Source: Deroplatys truncata (lineage: Eukaryota > Arthropoda > Insecta > Mantodea > Mantidae). From it: DNA of 64,000 nt. The notes under the pieces were generated by a model that worked only from the letters and a program-made list of their open reading frames with translations, was not told the origin of the DNA and searched no databases. The DNA is taken from contig CM060975.1 in assembly GCA_030765065.1 (NCBI GenBank), positions 260,967,816 through 261,031,815 of the forward strand, given 5' to 3'. Position 1 is the first letter of the stretch, and every line of letters begins with the position of its first letter. The position numbers and the translations under genes are program-made. Shown in pieces: positions 35,370 to 47,254 of the stretch.

Positions 35370-37025
35370 AACAAGAATTAGATACTTGAAGGATTATTAA
35401 ATGATGAATATTCTCCTTTTAACATGTAGAAGAGAAACCTAGATCATAAAAAAACAAATAAAATCCAAACTACAAGCAGCGGAAATGTGATTCTCAGAGA
35501 CAATGCACTAAATAGAATGAAATTAAGAGTTAAGAAATAATAAAAGAGCTCAGAATTAGCTACGCAGATGGAGAACTTAACTGAAAACATGGGCAGGAAA
35601 ACGAATCCAGAATCGCTCAACCCAACAAGCGTAGAGACAGGCGCGACATGGGAGGAAAAAGAATGATCTGTGACGACCAACATGTCGAAACTGCCTAATC
35701 CATGAAGTGAGAACGACCAAACGAAACTCTTCCTTAATATGGAAATAAGAGCTACAGGCCCTCAATCTGTGACATTAAAGTAAAATCCCCCCCCCATCAA
35801 ACAAAAAGTTCACGATTTAAGTTGTTTGTCAGACATGACGAAAGCATTTGGATTCTCCAGTTATTTTTTATTCAGCGTTTTAATACACGTGTATTCACAT
35901 TGTGAATTTCTGAAACGAATTCGACGTTTTTTATGCCTTAAAATATTTTGCTTAAAACATTTTACTGTCGAGGAAAGAAATACCAGCATAAATACAATTT
36001 TTTGGTCTAATAGTAACAAATTGTGCTCCAAATTCTGAAGGATAGTCCTTATTCCCCTAAAAAAAAGCTGGATTTTATTTTAACACTAAATTACGCAACA
36101 TGTGCTTAAAAATTATTTCATTCTCCAGTGTTCACCCTAAATATTTCCCTTCTAAATATTACATATGTTATAATCATAATTTCCTTTTTGAGTTATGATG
36201 TTAACATACGGGCACACAGAAACATAGATCTGTTACTAAATAGTTAAATTTAGCGAAATGTGCTCAAGGGTACAAGTATGCTGCAATAAGGTCATGTCAA
36301 GGTCATGTGACAGTTGCATGACACACGTGTCACCTGAATCGCACCAAATGACATGGACGTGAGAACGTTAAAAAGGGAATTTGCAAGGCGATGTGTGGCC
36401 AGGAACTCCTGTCACGCTCAGCAATTGACGTGATATCATGTATATACGAGTATAATTTTCTGCTGAAGTGCATTCTGTAGCTTCGAAAATGCTGATTTGT
36501 AGACGAGCTTCTGCTGAGACGTTTTAGTTTGTATGATATTTTGTGGAGATCTAATATATGCCAGGAGAAAAACCTGATACGATACGCAACTTTCACCACC
36601 CATTACTGTTTACTATTCTAAAATGATTCATACAAAAGCGTATTTTTCTACTAATTATTTAATGTTAAATCCAGACAAATATTCGCCAGAAGTTCTTTCA
36701 ATTAGGTAATATAAATGTAAACTTGAAAACTGTTAATTTGTGCTCATATTAAATTAACGTTAAACTCATGACGTTACCAAGGAAAATCTTGAACGGTTTA
36801 GCGTATGAAATATGAATTGTTTAGGGCAACTATTAACTTAGGGATGTTAGCAACACTTTCATTGTGTACTCTTAGAATGCGGAAAAATTTAAACCTACAG
36901 CAGCAAATATTTTTGACATAAACTGTCCGGCATCCTGAACATACAATTTCAAACAGTCTTCCGAATTACCTCTCTATATTCTCTTGTGAACTTTTTGCCA
37001 TAATGAATACATAATGAATACACCG
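35370..37025. other. No gene recognised
   Basis: Unassigned except for a cluster of nuclear-receptor-like and E-box words at 36289-36336, described under findings. Confidence 0.35.
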
Positions 37026-37030
37026 TTGTT

Positions 37031-37765
37031 ATCTAATCTTCACTGACTTCATGAGCGCAATTCAAGCTCTTCAACAGAAGTCACCCAGAAATTCTTCAGT
37101 GCAGAACATTTTACAGCTGTATAATGAGATAAAAGCCTGGAATAAACGTGTGACGCTGGCATGGATACCATCTCACATGGGCATATCTGGAAATGAAAAA
37201 GCTGGTGAAGCAGCTAAAAAACCAACATGCCACACTCCAAACCTGGCCGACCTCAAGGTTCCGCATCCCGACTTCCAAAATTTCCTATACTATGAAATAT
37301 GTAAGAAATGGGAGCTACACTGGAGTTCCACATTCAATAGCAAACTAATCGCCTTAAGCTCCAATCCTAGTTTCAGTTACCCAATAAAACATCTAATTCG
37401 TCGTGACCAGGTACTTCTCGCCAGGCTACTTATCGGACATACTGCAATTACCCATTCATATCTCCTTGGAAAAGATTATCAGCCTACATACAAGCACTGT
37501 CACTCCATTCTCACATTTCAGCATATAGTTGCAGAGTGTTCTATCTACGATGTTAATCGGCTTCAGTGTGGTATTCCAGCTAACCCCTGGGTGGCCTTGA
37601 GTGATCCAAACATCTGTCATAACATAGTACATTTTTTAAAAGAAATAAAATTGTATAATGTTAAATAATTGTAATTTGTTTCAAAATATTGTAATTATTG
37701 AAATTTATTGTAGTCGGGTTATGACTTCAATGTTAAAGCGACAATAATAAATTAATAAGTATCCC
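37031..37765 (+). mobile_element. Non-LTR retrotransposon 3' fragment (RNase H C-terminal part, zinc knuckle)
   Basis: The open frame runs to a stop at 37666-37668. It begins inside the RNase H domain (IFTDFMSAIQALQ). It continues with TLAWIPSHMGISGNEKAGEA, where the last catalytic Asp of the usual NEKAD motif is Gly, and then LLARLLIGHTAITHSYLLG. The terminal knuckle is altered (KHCHSILTFQHIVAEC, first Cys replaced by Tyr in PTYKHC). After the stop a short 3' UTR includes GTCGGGTTATGACTTC and CGACAATAATAAATTAAT. It is the same general type as the fragment at 3840-5075. The copy is 5'-truncated and probably inactive. Confidence 0.85.
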
Positions 37766-37769
37766 AAAC

Positions 37770-38815
37770 ATATGCTGTTTTAATAATAATTATTAGGATG
37801 TATTATTATTAAAATGAAAAATGATAATTTCTCTCATTGGGCCTGCATCATTAGAAGATGCCTGAATTAAGTATGCCATTGATTGCTAATCGGATTGTTA
37901 TCCGTTCACATCGGGGTCTTAGACTTGAAAGCAACTGATAGTGTTGTAACTCGTTGACTGTAGACATTTTTTAAATGTTGGTTTTATTAACTGCATCCCG
38001 TGCCTTACTCAATGATTTAATCTAGAGGAGAGTGTAAGAGCTACAAATGAATTTTCGGACCTAGAATAAGGGGTAACAATCAGACCAAAAGTAAATACTA
38101 GGAATGAGTCCAAAGCATTTGTTGAAAATGTCTTGTCTTGTATTCTATGTTTATTTGACAAAGCCCTTCACAAAATAACAGATGTCGTTGGATACAGCCT
38201 GAGTTACGAAACTATGAGTTCTTATGCAGTTGAAAGTCGTAGCACAATATTACGTAAGAGTAATACACAGAAAGGCAGAATAACGCCACATAAACCTTTA
38301 CAGACCTTTAAATGAATATTCACAATTGTTCACCTCGCGCTAGCACACAATCAATGAAACCGACTTCCCGGGCAAGTCTGGAATAAAATTTACAGATATA
38401 AACAATTTACTTTTGAAGCTAAAGTTAACAAGCTAATAAACTTATCAGTAGTTGGATGATTAATTACACTTTATTAATCTCTGCGTTAAGAATGTAAAAT
38501 GCACAGAATAAAGTAATTACAGTTCCCACGAAAGATAGCATGAGCAAGAAGTGGTTAAAAAAACACTATCATCAAAGAAGTATTTTAATCGATTGCAATA
38601 AGCATATTAAGTTGGCCGCTCTTAAACATAAGAGGCTGGAATCGGCAACATTATTGTGGTGCCTTTGGATGTTTCTTGCTTTAAAAAGCTTGTCATAATT
38701 AAGATATTGCCACTGTAATAATAAAATTATATCTTTTCTTATACCAGTACCAATAAATATAACGGTGATTTTGAAAACTTCTATATGAAGCTCCTCGTTA
38801 GTGTCGTCATTTTAT
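37770..38815. other. No gene or repeat recognised
   Basis: AT-rich, short frames only. Confidence 0.4.
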
Positions 38816-38817
38816 TT

Positions 38818-39110
38818 TGTCGTCCTTCGTGATGTAGTGATTACTATGCTAGCTTCTAATTACCGAGGTCGCGGGTTCAAATCCGGCGAAGGGCAATGAT
38901 TTTTTCGGGCGTAACAATCTTTAGCATGGCTTCCTTCGGAAGGGGAGTAAAGCCGGTGGTCCCGTGTCGTAGATTTACGGCACGTAAAAGAACCTAAAAC
39001 CTGATAAAGAGGCCTCTGAGCAAAATTACTGTCTTTCACGCCCAATATAGAATGAAACGCTAAAAACCTTAGCAGTTAAAGAGTGACCATAAATAAAACT
39101 GAATTTTTTA
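38818..39110 (+). mobile_element. tRNA-derived SINE, family S1, near-complete copy
   Basis: The head has GTGATGTAGTGATTACTATG as an A-box-like region and GGTCGCGGGTTCAAATCCGG with a good B box. The body contains GTAGATTTACGGCACGTAAAA, AGGCCTCTGAGCAAAATTAC and TCACGCCCAATATAGAATGA, and ends in GACCATAAATAAAACTGAATT. Related copies are at 45370-45560 (-) and 47255-47725 (+, interrupted). Confidence 0.75.
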
Positions 39111-41795
39111 TCATTTCATTTTTTGCTAATCAGAATCACTCTTAATTTAGGATATCCCTACATTGAGTTTTACAAATGGCAAACTGCAAATATTTTATAG
39201 GATTTGTGTAATCATGTTAAAACGCAGTCATTGGATTTTAAATCAGACTTAAAATTCATTTGCACAATGCAAGTTGCTCTTTACACGTTTATTTGCGCAT
39301 TACTCCGTACGCATAATGACGTACTGTTTACAAGCAGCTGAGTATAATATAACGCTGTTGATGTGATATTTGAAGAATTGTGTTAATGCTGCAAGAATTT
39401 TGAAGTTATAAGTATATAAATAATTTCACTTCCTTCTTAACACGGCTCCAGCAGATTATCATTACGGACCGATCCTATAGATTATTAGACTATATGATTC
39501 CGTGTGTGACGAACAGATGGCTTGAGTTATGTAGTCACCCTCTTGTTTCATTAACGCGCAAACGTAGCGAGACATGACTTTAGTTGGTAATTTCTGTAGT
39601 AGTCGTCTGAGTAACTTATTTATACAAGATGCGTAGTCGTCTTGTGGCATTAATATTGTAATTTTATTTTATGTGTTACTGTCTTTTAAATATTTAATCC
39701 TATGTTAAAAAGAAAGGGTGAAATTGACTGTTAATTGAGACTTAAACCCGCAGCCTTCCGAATGTAAAACACAGGCGCTTGTTAAAAAAATGCTTTTTTC
39801 TACATCTTATATAATAATTTATAATACACTAAGAGGAATAGTTTTAAAACACTGAGAATATTAACACACTTTCGTTCTTATAAAAGCGTAAACATTTTTG
39901 TACCATACGTAGGTAAGTTCAAAAGACACATAACGTAGTAAAATAACCTATAGCAGTGTTAAATATAGAATATAAATTATGTTAACGTGACCTATACATG
40001 TAGTAGAAGACCAAAGTCAAAGCTGTGTAGCAAGAAATTATCTTACTGTCATTATTTGAGACTTATTAAAATAGCAAAATTTCTAGCTCTTACCAAGCAA
40101 GAAAAACATTATAATCTAATTACTTTTTATTTTTACACTCCATAATTGTAAAACATTATTGATAATCAATAAGTTAACTCTGAAATCCATTTGATAGAAT
40201 AAGAATATGATCATAGCAGAAAATTAAAACTTTCTTCTGCCTACAGTGACTTTGTAAATGGAGACGGATTTATTTAGTTTTTTTTACACCTACAAGAAAG
40301 TTCCTGCTCACCATTAAGAAAGACAAATTCCCTCTTTAATTCCCTCCCCCAAATATGTCATGAATTGTGTCATCATATTTCTGAAAGGAATGGGGATTAA
40401 AAATATACATTAACGTTATTTTTATAGAGTGGTGCGAGTATCACTTAATTTAAATTATTAATGTTCCAACTACGTACAAAACTGTGGCTCAGCCTTAATG
40501 TTAGTTACTCAACCAAGGCATAACTCAAAATAAAATAGATATAATCATTACAAACATAAAAGTACATCATCTAATGCTTTTAAAATATATTTAAATTTAG
40601 TTTATTACTCATAACCCTGGTCATTTCACTTTATCATCACCAGCCATGAAAATCTTTCTAATTTACATACTTGTAAATATATTTCTTAAAAAAAATCCCT
40701 TATTTCTCAATAACGTTTTCTTGATCATCAAACTTTCCCTTAATTACTCGTTTTCCTTGGCACTGAAACAAACACGTACTTCATCTTCCTTTTCCCCAGG
40801 AATACGACACATGAATGGGATAACTTCACAATCTATGGGATAAGTAGTTAATCACATTTTCAAAATACCGATACAGAGATACGTTCAGATAATTCCTATT
40901 GACACAAATCAAGGTTTAGACAGGTATGTCACATGTCGTCCGCAATTGCTAACATTTATGTCGACGTCTGTCATATAAAAATTGAAAGCTCACAATCACC
41001 GGATTGTTTTTATTACAACTGGCGGTTAAGCTGTTAGGAAAGTTATTATATGAAAATATCAATGTGATGGCGTTATGTAAACATTTCCCAAGAGATCAAA
41101 AGTTATAATAAATGGGAACTTAATGAAGGAGATCAGTTAGAAAATAAATCGTATACATATTTATATAGGATAGAGAATATTAAGCAAAGCGCTCAACGCG
41201 GCTTTGAAAAGAAGGACCGAAGCGTTGAGAAAAAGTTATTTAGATACATAGATAACCTAGAAGAGATGAAGTAAATAACCTCAAAATCCGAAACGAATCA
41301 AATGCATTTGTTTTCAGAGATTTATTGCATCAAAACAAAAATGGTAGGAAGTAACTTTCAGAAGAATGGAGAGCACAACTAGTACAAAAGAAGCACCTAC
41401 TGTACAAGCGCATTGGTAAAAGAAATGTGGAGAAGAAGATGAGGGGCAACCTAGGTTCCTGAAAGTCTGAGAATTCAATTCATGATGATGATACCGCTTG
41501 ATTTCAAAACATTTAATGGAAAGCAGTTTGTCCCTTCCCTGTCATGTCTAATATAAACTTAACCACCTTTCGTTGTCAATGGACTTTTCTTCGTGTATAG
41601 CCTACATTTTATTCCAGATTTCTCTCAAGGCTGCACAATCACAACTCGGGCTTTTATAAACCTCCACTAATTAGCAGTATACCAACCATACACAGTAGGG
41701 AGAAAGTATTGAACATTCTCCATTCTGAACTTTCTTTGGGCATATTCCATTTCAGGTTTTTAACAAGTCAAGTCTTGGAAAGGTAGAATCAGATT
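39111..41795. other. No gene or repeat recognised
   Basis: AT-rich. A 62-codon minus frame at 39462-39650 has no recognised motif. Confidence 0.4.
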
Positions 41796-41799
41796 GAAA

Positions 41800-42125
41800 A
41801 AAAATTTACCAAAAATTAGATCCATTCACATCACTTTCTCTATCCTCTATCATTTATTAGTGGGTATACAAACTATTCTCACTGAAGCTTATTTTGCTGT
41901 CTACATTTTAATCCAAACAAAGCTTTACAGAAATACCTAAATTACACATTTCGTTATAGGTACAAGGAGAACAGCGATAGTCAAATGTTTAAGAATTTGA
42001 CACTGTATGCTGGCCTTAAAATTTCATGTAATCGCGAGAAGCACGTGAAAGTGTACAGGGCTTTACGAGAATGAACAAAGAAATGAAGAATGTGAACCTT
42101 TAATAACGGATATCTGAGAAATTTC
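41800..42125 (+). repeat. Dispersed ~0.8 kb repeat family, partial copy H, broken at a mariner element
   Basis: TTAGATCCATTCACATCACT and TTTCTCTATCCTC match the family start, and GCGATAGTCAAATG and GGATATCTGAGAAATTTCTT match its first half. The match ends where the mariner fragment begins at about 42127. The sequence after the mariner (about 42840-42900) resembles the continuation only weakly. Confidence 0.5.
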
Positions 42126-42126
42126 T

Positions 42127-42836
42127 TATGTCACAATAAGAGTGTTTGGGGATGTTTTGCTGCAATAAACCCGAGATTTTGTGTGGATTCATAGCCATGG
42201 ATGAAACATGGTCCATCACTTCACACCTGAGACGAAGGAACAATCAAAACAGTGGATTGAAAAGGGAGAATCGGCTCCAAAGTAGGTGGGACAGTTCCAT
42301 TTGCAGGCAAGGTAATGGCGTCCGTTTTTTAGAGTGTGTGTGGAGTAATTTTCATTGTTATTTTCAAAATGGAAAAGAAATCAATGTTGAGTATTATGCA
42401 AACTTGTTGCAGCATTCGAATGATGAAGTCGAGCAAAAACAGTCACATTTAGTGGAAAAGAAACCTTTGTTTCATCAAGACAATGCACCAGTTCACACAT
42501 CCGTTATGGCCATGGCCAAAATCAATGCGTTAATGTTCGAATTGCCTCGCCAGATTTAGCCCACTATGATTATTTTCTATTTCTAAAGTTGAAGAAATAG
42601 CTTGGTGCTAAAAGATTTGTCAAGAGTGAAGATCTGGAGTCTGCAGTTCATGGTTATTTTGCAGAACTCGATGGTTCTTAGTACAAACAGTATATGGAAG
42701 CTAATGAACACCGCTGGGAAGTGCATCGAGCTGAAGGGAGACTATATAAAGAAATAAATACGTTTTTTTCTTTTCCCAAAATGTTGGTGTTTTCTTTGTT
42801 AGGTTGGGTACTTCTGGGACAGCCCTCTTAACATTA
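42127..42836 (+). pseudogene. Mariner transposase, 3' half with TIR
   Basis: This fragment starts at SVWGCFAAINPRFC in a frame relative to the catalytic domain. The first Asp is in FIAMDETW, and HFTPETKEQSKQW-like residues appear in shifted frames. YYANLLQHSND and then KKPLFHQDNAPVHTSVMAMAK carry the second catalytic Asp in the HQDNAP block. SPDLAHYDYFLFLKLKK follows across a further frameshift near 42560, with the third Asp in YDYF. The C-terminus near HRWEVHRAEGRLYKEINT is also visible. The 3' end has GGTTGGGTACTTCTGGGACA near 42802. The DNA-binding half is missing. Confidence 0.85.
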
Positions 42837-42839
42837 ATA

Positions 42840-44100
42840 ACATTTTGTTTTCTGAATTCTTACTCTCACTTATGTTGAGTTATGTCGTCTGACGGAACAT
42901 GTTGAAGACTTGTATTTTGCTTTTTACATCAGTGGCAACAATATATGCGTATGTATGTGTTTGAAATAGTCAGCAGTAAGACTAAATGACCAATTCCAGA
43001 AGTGCATTGTACACATTTTTCTTAAATTAGTAATTATTCAGCTAAGACTTACCTCGGACATTCATTAGCAAAGTAAGTCCTTTATGGGACTACAGAAATG
43101 CAGGGTGGCATACTAATGGTCGCATATCCCACAAAGAAAGAGCACGGAGTTTGGCACGTTTAAAGTGTTCTCAAAGCAACAGTGGGAGAGCATTAACTTG
43201 TGATATATGGGCACTAGAGAAGCAGTTATTCAAATCCCAGTCGTTATTTTGTCTCTTTACGTCCTTGATATCGATAATGTTTGTGTGGAAAGGTAGTGAT
43301 TGTATTTATGTCATTGTTGTCGTTGAAACCATGATATTCCTGTAGTTGCAGGTAACAAGGACATTATTTGGTGCCGTAAAAATTGTAGCACTCCATTTGG
43401 ATCACCACAACACGAGTGACCACAAGCGCATTGTAATACATTCTGAACTGACACGTCATTATCGCCTAAGTGAACCGGTACGTACAGGTGCAAATGATAA
43501 TCTCGCCTCCACTTTCACACATTTTTCAAAGCAACATCTCTTTAATTTGAAATATGGAAACGAAGTTAAACCAAAAAGGAATCATTCCTCTGTGTGCCAC
43601 TAATGATTTTTTCTTCTTCACATTTGTTTCAACATTTATTTAACACTACATTCCAGACGAGCACATCACTTCTATGGCTTACTCCAAACAAGTATTTACG
43701 ATGTTATTTTTGGCTTGAAAAGGAGGAGGGGTTAAGAAATATTTTGTTTTTAGTTTCTTTACTCAGTGCATTTACTTAGTGAGGCTTGATGCGTTCAAGC
43801 TTAACTTTATTAGCTTGCTTCAGTCGCTGCTTTGTGTTCATGCTAAGAGTTGTGCTTGTGCATCTCAAAGGTGAAAGTGTATTCATACGTCTCCGTTATG
43901 TGTGATTTGATTAAGAGTGCTAATGTCTTATTATTAGTCCACTGCAAGGGATGCCTAAAAATTCACGCTTGAACCATGAGTTTTTATAGACGGTACATGC
44001 ATAAAAACCGACTCGTGTAGACAAATTTCACGAGGGATTTCCTGTTACACCATTTCCAGGTAGACAAACTGTTAATAATCTGGTTAATAAGTTTAAGAAC
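42840..44100. other. No gene recognised
   Basis: Short frames only. The segment 43346-43603 is open on the + strand but carries no family signature. Confidence 0.35.
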
Positions 44101-44104
44101 CGAG

Positions 44105-44710
44105 CAGAATGGCTCAGGCGGGAACTTTGTGGCCCTCATTCGGGAGGTCGTGGGTTCGATTTCCGTGGCCGATTTTTCCTACCCTTGGGTTTTTTCGGGG
44201 ATTTCCCCATGTTTCTGGGCGAATGCTGGGAGGGATCATTAAGCCTCCCGAATTTCTTCTCCCTCTATCTCGCCTCCATTCTCATTTCACTTTACCTTGC
44301 ATCCCTTTTGTACGTGTAGGTGGGAGGTCTCGGCGTCTGCATGGCAGGGGAAAATGATTCTCTGTGGAAACCTTCGTCCCCTGAAATAGGGTGATCTTCG
44401 GGTTCTGGGCCCCCCGGGGGATGTGTAAATCTACATGGAGGGGAGGAGAGCGGGCTAAACCAGCGCCCAGCAGGGGAGTTTCAATCTGTAAATAGAAGGG
44501 ACCCTGAGCTCTGTCTGTCGTGCCTCCTGGTCCGGCCTCCCTTTGTCTCCTCTTACCTCATCCCTCCCTCCCGGGGGCGTAGATACAAAAGTTCTATGTA
44601 CGTCAACGTGAAGTCCCACTCCACGCTGAATCCTAATCCAAATAAGTTTAGGACAACAGGATCGTTAAACGCTAAACCTAAGAAGCGAAAATAAAATGTT
44701 CTAACAAAGG
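44105..44710 (+). mobile_element. GC-rich tRNA-derived SINE, family S2, ~600 bp
   Basis: The head has GAATGGCTCAGGCGGGAACT (A box) and GGTCGTGGGTTCGATTTCCG (B box). The body includes GTTTCTGGGCGAATGCTGG, CTGTGGAAACCTTCGTCCCC, GTAAATCTACATGGAGGGGA and CAGCGCCCAGCAGGGGAG. The GC content stands out from its surroundings. It ends near GAAGCGAAAATAAAATGTTC. Confidence 0.65.
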
Positions 44711-45152
44711 AAAATATTGACGAAATTAGTGCATATATTTGAGGGTGACCCTAAAGAAAGTTTGTAGCTATAATCCTCACATTATATAGAGTTTAAAGAT
44801 AACATAAAAACAAATTATGAACTTTATGCAAGAAGAAATTATGTGTGCGAATGGACATTTCATTCGAAGATGCCAGAAATTTCTACACGCAGACAGACAC
44901 CACTTCCAACACTATCTTATAACAAGGTTAGTACTCATAGTACATGCTACTGTCACTCGTAAGTAACACGAGAGTTACGAAAGCAAAGGACCCCCAGTAT
45001 AATGGACAGTGTACGGAGCACGCGTAGGTGCGATCCGTGGCCTCACCATAAAACGATCGCACTGTACTTATCTATGTTAAGGAGTGGTAATATTGCACTC
45101 CACGCAAGAATTTGGTGTCGAGGTTTTACTGGAAATACACGCTTTTAGATCT

Positions 45153-45156
<4 letters not shown>

Positions 45157-45201
<45 letters not shown>

Positions 45202-45210
45202 CATCATCAT
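45157..45210. repeat. (AAT)n microsatellite with (CAT)3
   Basis: About 14 AAT units followed by three CAT units. A short (GT)n-rich stretch follows at 45230-45250. Confidence 0.96.
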
Positions 45211-45369
45211 AAAATAGGAAAATGCCCGCGTGTGTGTGCGTGTGTGTCCGTCATAACAAGGCAGAGGGTTTTACTAAGTATATAATGAAATTGGGAACGC
45301 ACGAGGAATAGTGGAAGCACTTGTGGCGTTGCAATGCTCTCTGTAAACAAATACAGTTGAAGTTTGAGT

Positions 45370-45560
45370 TTGAGTTTTTTATTTATGGACGCTGTTTAAC
45401 TGCTATGGTTCTTAGCGTTCCATTCTATGTTGGCCGTGAAAGATCGGTAATTTTGCTCAGAGGTCGCTTTATCTGGCTTGAGGTTCTTTAACGTGCTATA
45501 AATCTACGACACGGGACCACCGGCTTTAAATGTCATTGAAGGCCGGACACCCTTCTTCGA
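45370..45560 (-). mobile_element. tRNA-derived SINE, family S1, truncated copy
   Basis: On the minus strand the body matches the copy at 38818: CCGGTGGTCCCGTGTCGTAG, TTTATAGCACGTTAAAGAACC, CTCTGAGCAAAATTACCGATC and the terminal CCATAAATAAAAAACTCAAAC. The tRNA-like head is missing or unrecognisable. Confidence 0.65.
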
Positions 45561-45689
45561 AGGTATTAGTCGCCAGGATGTTATTGCACCTGACTTTGCG
45601 GAAACCTGCATTTGAATACACGGGGAAGTCAATCCAGTGAAGTGCAATACTATTGTGGTCGAGTTAAGATAATAGATTAATGAGTAATA

Positions 45690-46512
45690 GAAGCAAAAAA
45701 TCTGATGTGTTACATTCCCATGACTTTCTCTATTCTTGTACAAACTATTTTTACACACGCTTATTCTCCGTCTAGTTCATCTTAATCGAGATAAATGTTT
45801 GCAAACACTATATTATTGCTAATTTTGTTGTATGTGCAAGGGGAATATGGTAGGCTTTAAGCGATAGTCAAATCTTTTAAGAGCTGGTTGCTATGTGGCG
45901 CATTCCATTCTCTTTGCATGTGCAGGACATTAAAAAACGAATAATGAATTCCCATTTGAGAAAAATCATAAGTATTGGAAAATCCAATCAGATAACAACG
46001 AATATATGGAAATGGTTCACTCCACAAAAAAGTGTATATGACATAAGTTGTGTGATCTAACAAGCTATATATTCTTTGTATAGAAACATTTTGTCTATCT
46101 CTTACAGTTTACCAGTTATACAAAAGCCATTCAGAATGAAGAGCGCTTTTGTGGTACATGTCCAGAAAATTCAAGATATACATTTCATTTCTAATGAAAA
46201 TATCTTACGTATATGATATTTTAATCAAAATCGTTAGACATTTTTTGGAAAATCAAAATTTTCGGAAAATGTTCCTTGTAAAAGGTAGTTGGGGTGAGAG
46301 AATGTTCTTTAAAATCTTTGGGTCGCATCTTTGAAAGATGCTGAACCTAAATACCAAGTTTATACGACTTTTCGTTTTTGAATTATGCTGTTCACAGATA
46401 CACACCTTTATTAAAAATGCCCCAAAGCTTTTATTTGCGGTGAAATCTCGGTATCGAATTCTTGGGTGAAATTCAACACTTCCCCTACTTACTATACCTA
46501 GTAGAGAAACTA
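45690..46512 (+). repeat. Dispersed ~0.8 kb repeat family, copy C
   Basis: This copy runs from AATCTGATGTGTTACATTC to CCCCTACTTACTATACCTAG followed by TAGAGAAACTAG. Landmarks TAGGCTTTAAGCGATAGTCA and CTTTTAAGAGCTGGTTGCTA are intact. It lies immediately after a minus-strand fragment of the SINE family found at 38818, separated by only about 130 nt. Confidence 0.75.
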
Positions 46513-46514
46513 GA

Positions 46515-47250
46515 AAGAAAAGTAAACATGTTTATACTCAAAGAAATGTTTCTTTATCTATTGGTAGTGGGAAATTATCTATGAAGCTTTTCGAAAGTTT
46601 TAGATTTTATAAAGCAGTCTCCGTAATTTTGATTTGTAGTTTGCGGCTGAGGAGGCTGAAGATCCACTATGTGGTTTCTTTCTAATAATATCACGCGTTC
46701 CTTGTGTTTCACTGATTTACATTGTTGTTTAACATATTTTAAACGTTTTTTGAGCTCTATGTTATATTTGATGATTTCGCCGTTTGTGCTGAAGTTTTCA
46801 CTGTCACATTCCGTCACAAATGATGTTTATTCTGACGTATAAACTCTTCCTTGCTTTAGGCATATTGCCACAGTTCTCCACTGGTGCAGCGAAAAAGTGG
46901 AACACTCGCAACGAAACCGTTGTTGAGGCGGGGAAGAGTGTGTCCGTCGCAGTACCTGACGTCACCTATAGTTCGTGCGGCAACAGGATTGCTCTGTTTA
47001 CTTACTAAGACTCCTCTGCCTGATCATAACTTAAGAACGAAAATCGACACGAAGGTTTAAAAAAAGAAACCGTCACCCCATAATACCTTTTACATGGAAA
47101 ACCTTTTGGTTTTTTTATATTTTTTATTTTTTGAAAAATTTCTTTACCGATTTTAAATAAAACTGCTCTGTTTGCTTAGCAAATGACCATGGAGTTTCAA
47201 AGCCATCACATAGGATTTTAAAAATCGCTTTACCTACCCTTCCTTGTACC
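46515..47250. other. Unassigned
   Basis: An open minus frame of 80 codons at 46575-46817 contains a Lys-rich region but no recognised domain. Confidence 0.3.
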
Positions 47251-47254
47251 TTCA

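Noticed and set aside
43346-43603. Possible zinc-finger exon (CRKNCSTPFG in one frame)
   Set aside because: Too short, no second Cys/His pair, and stops follow immediately.
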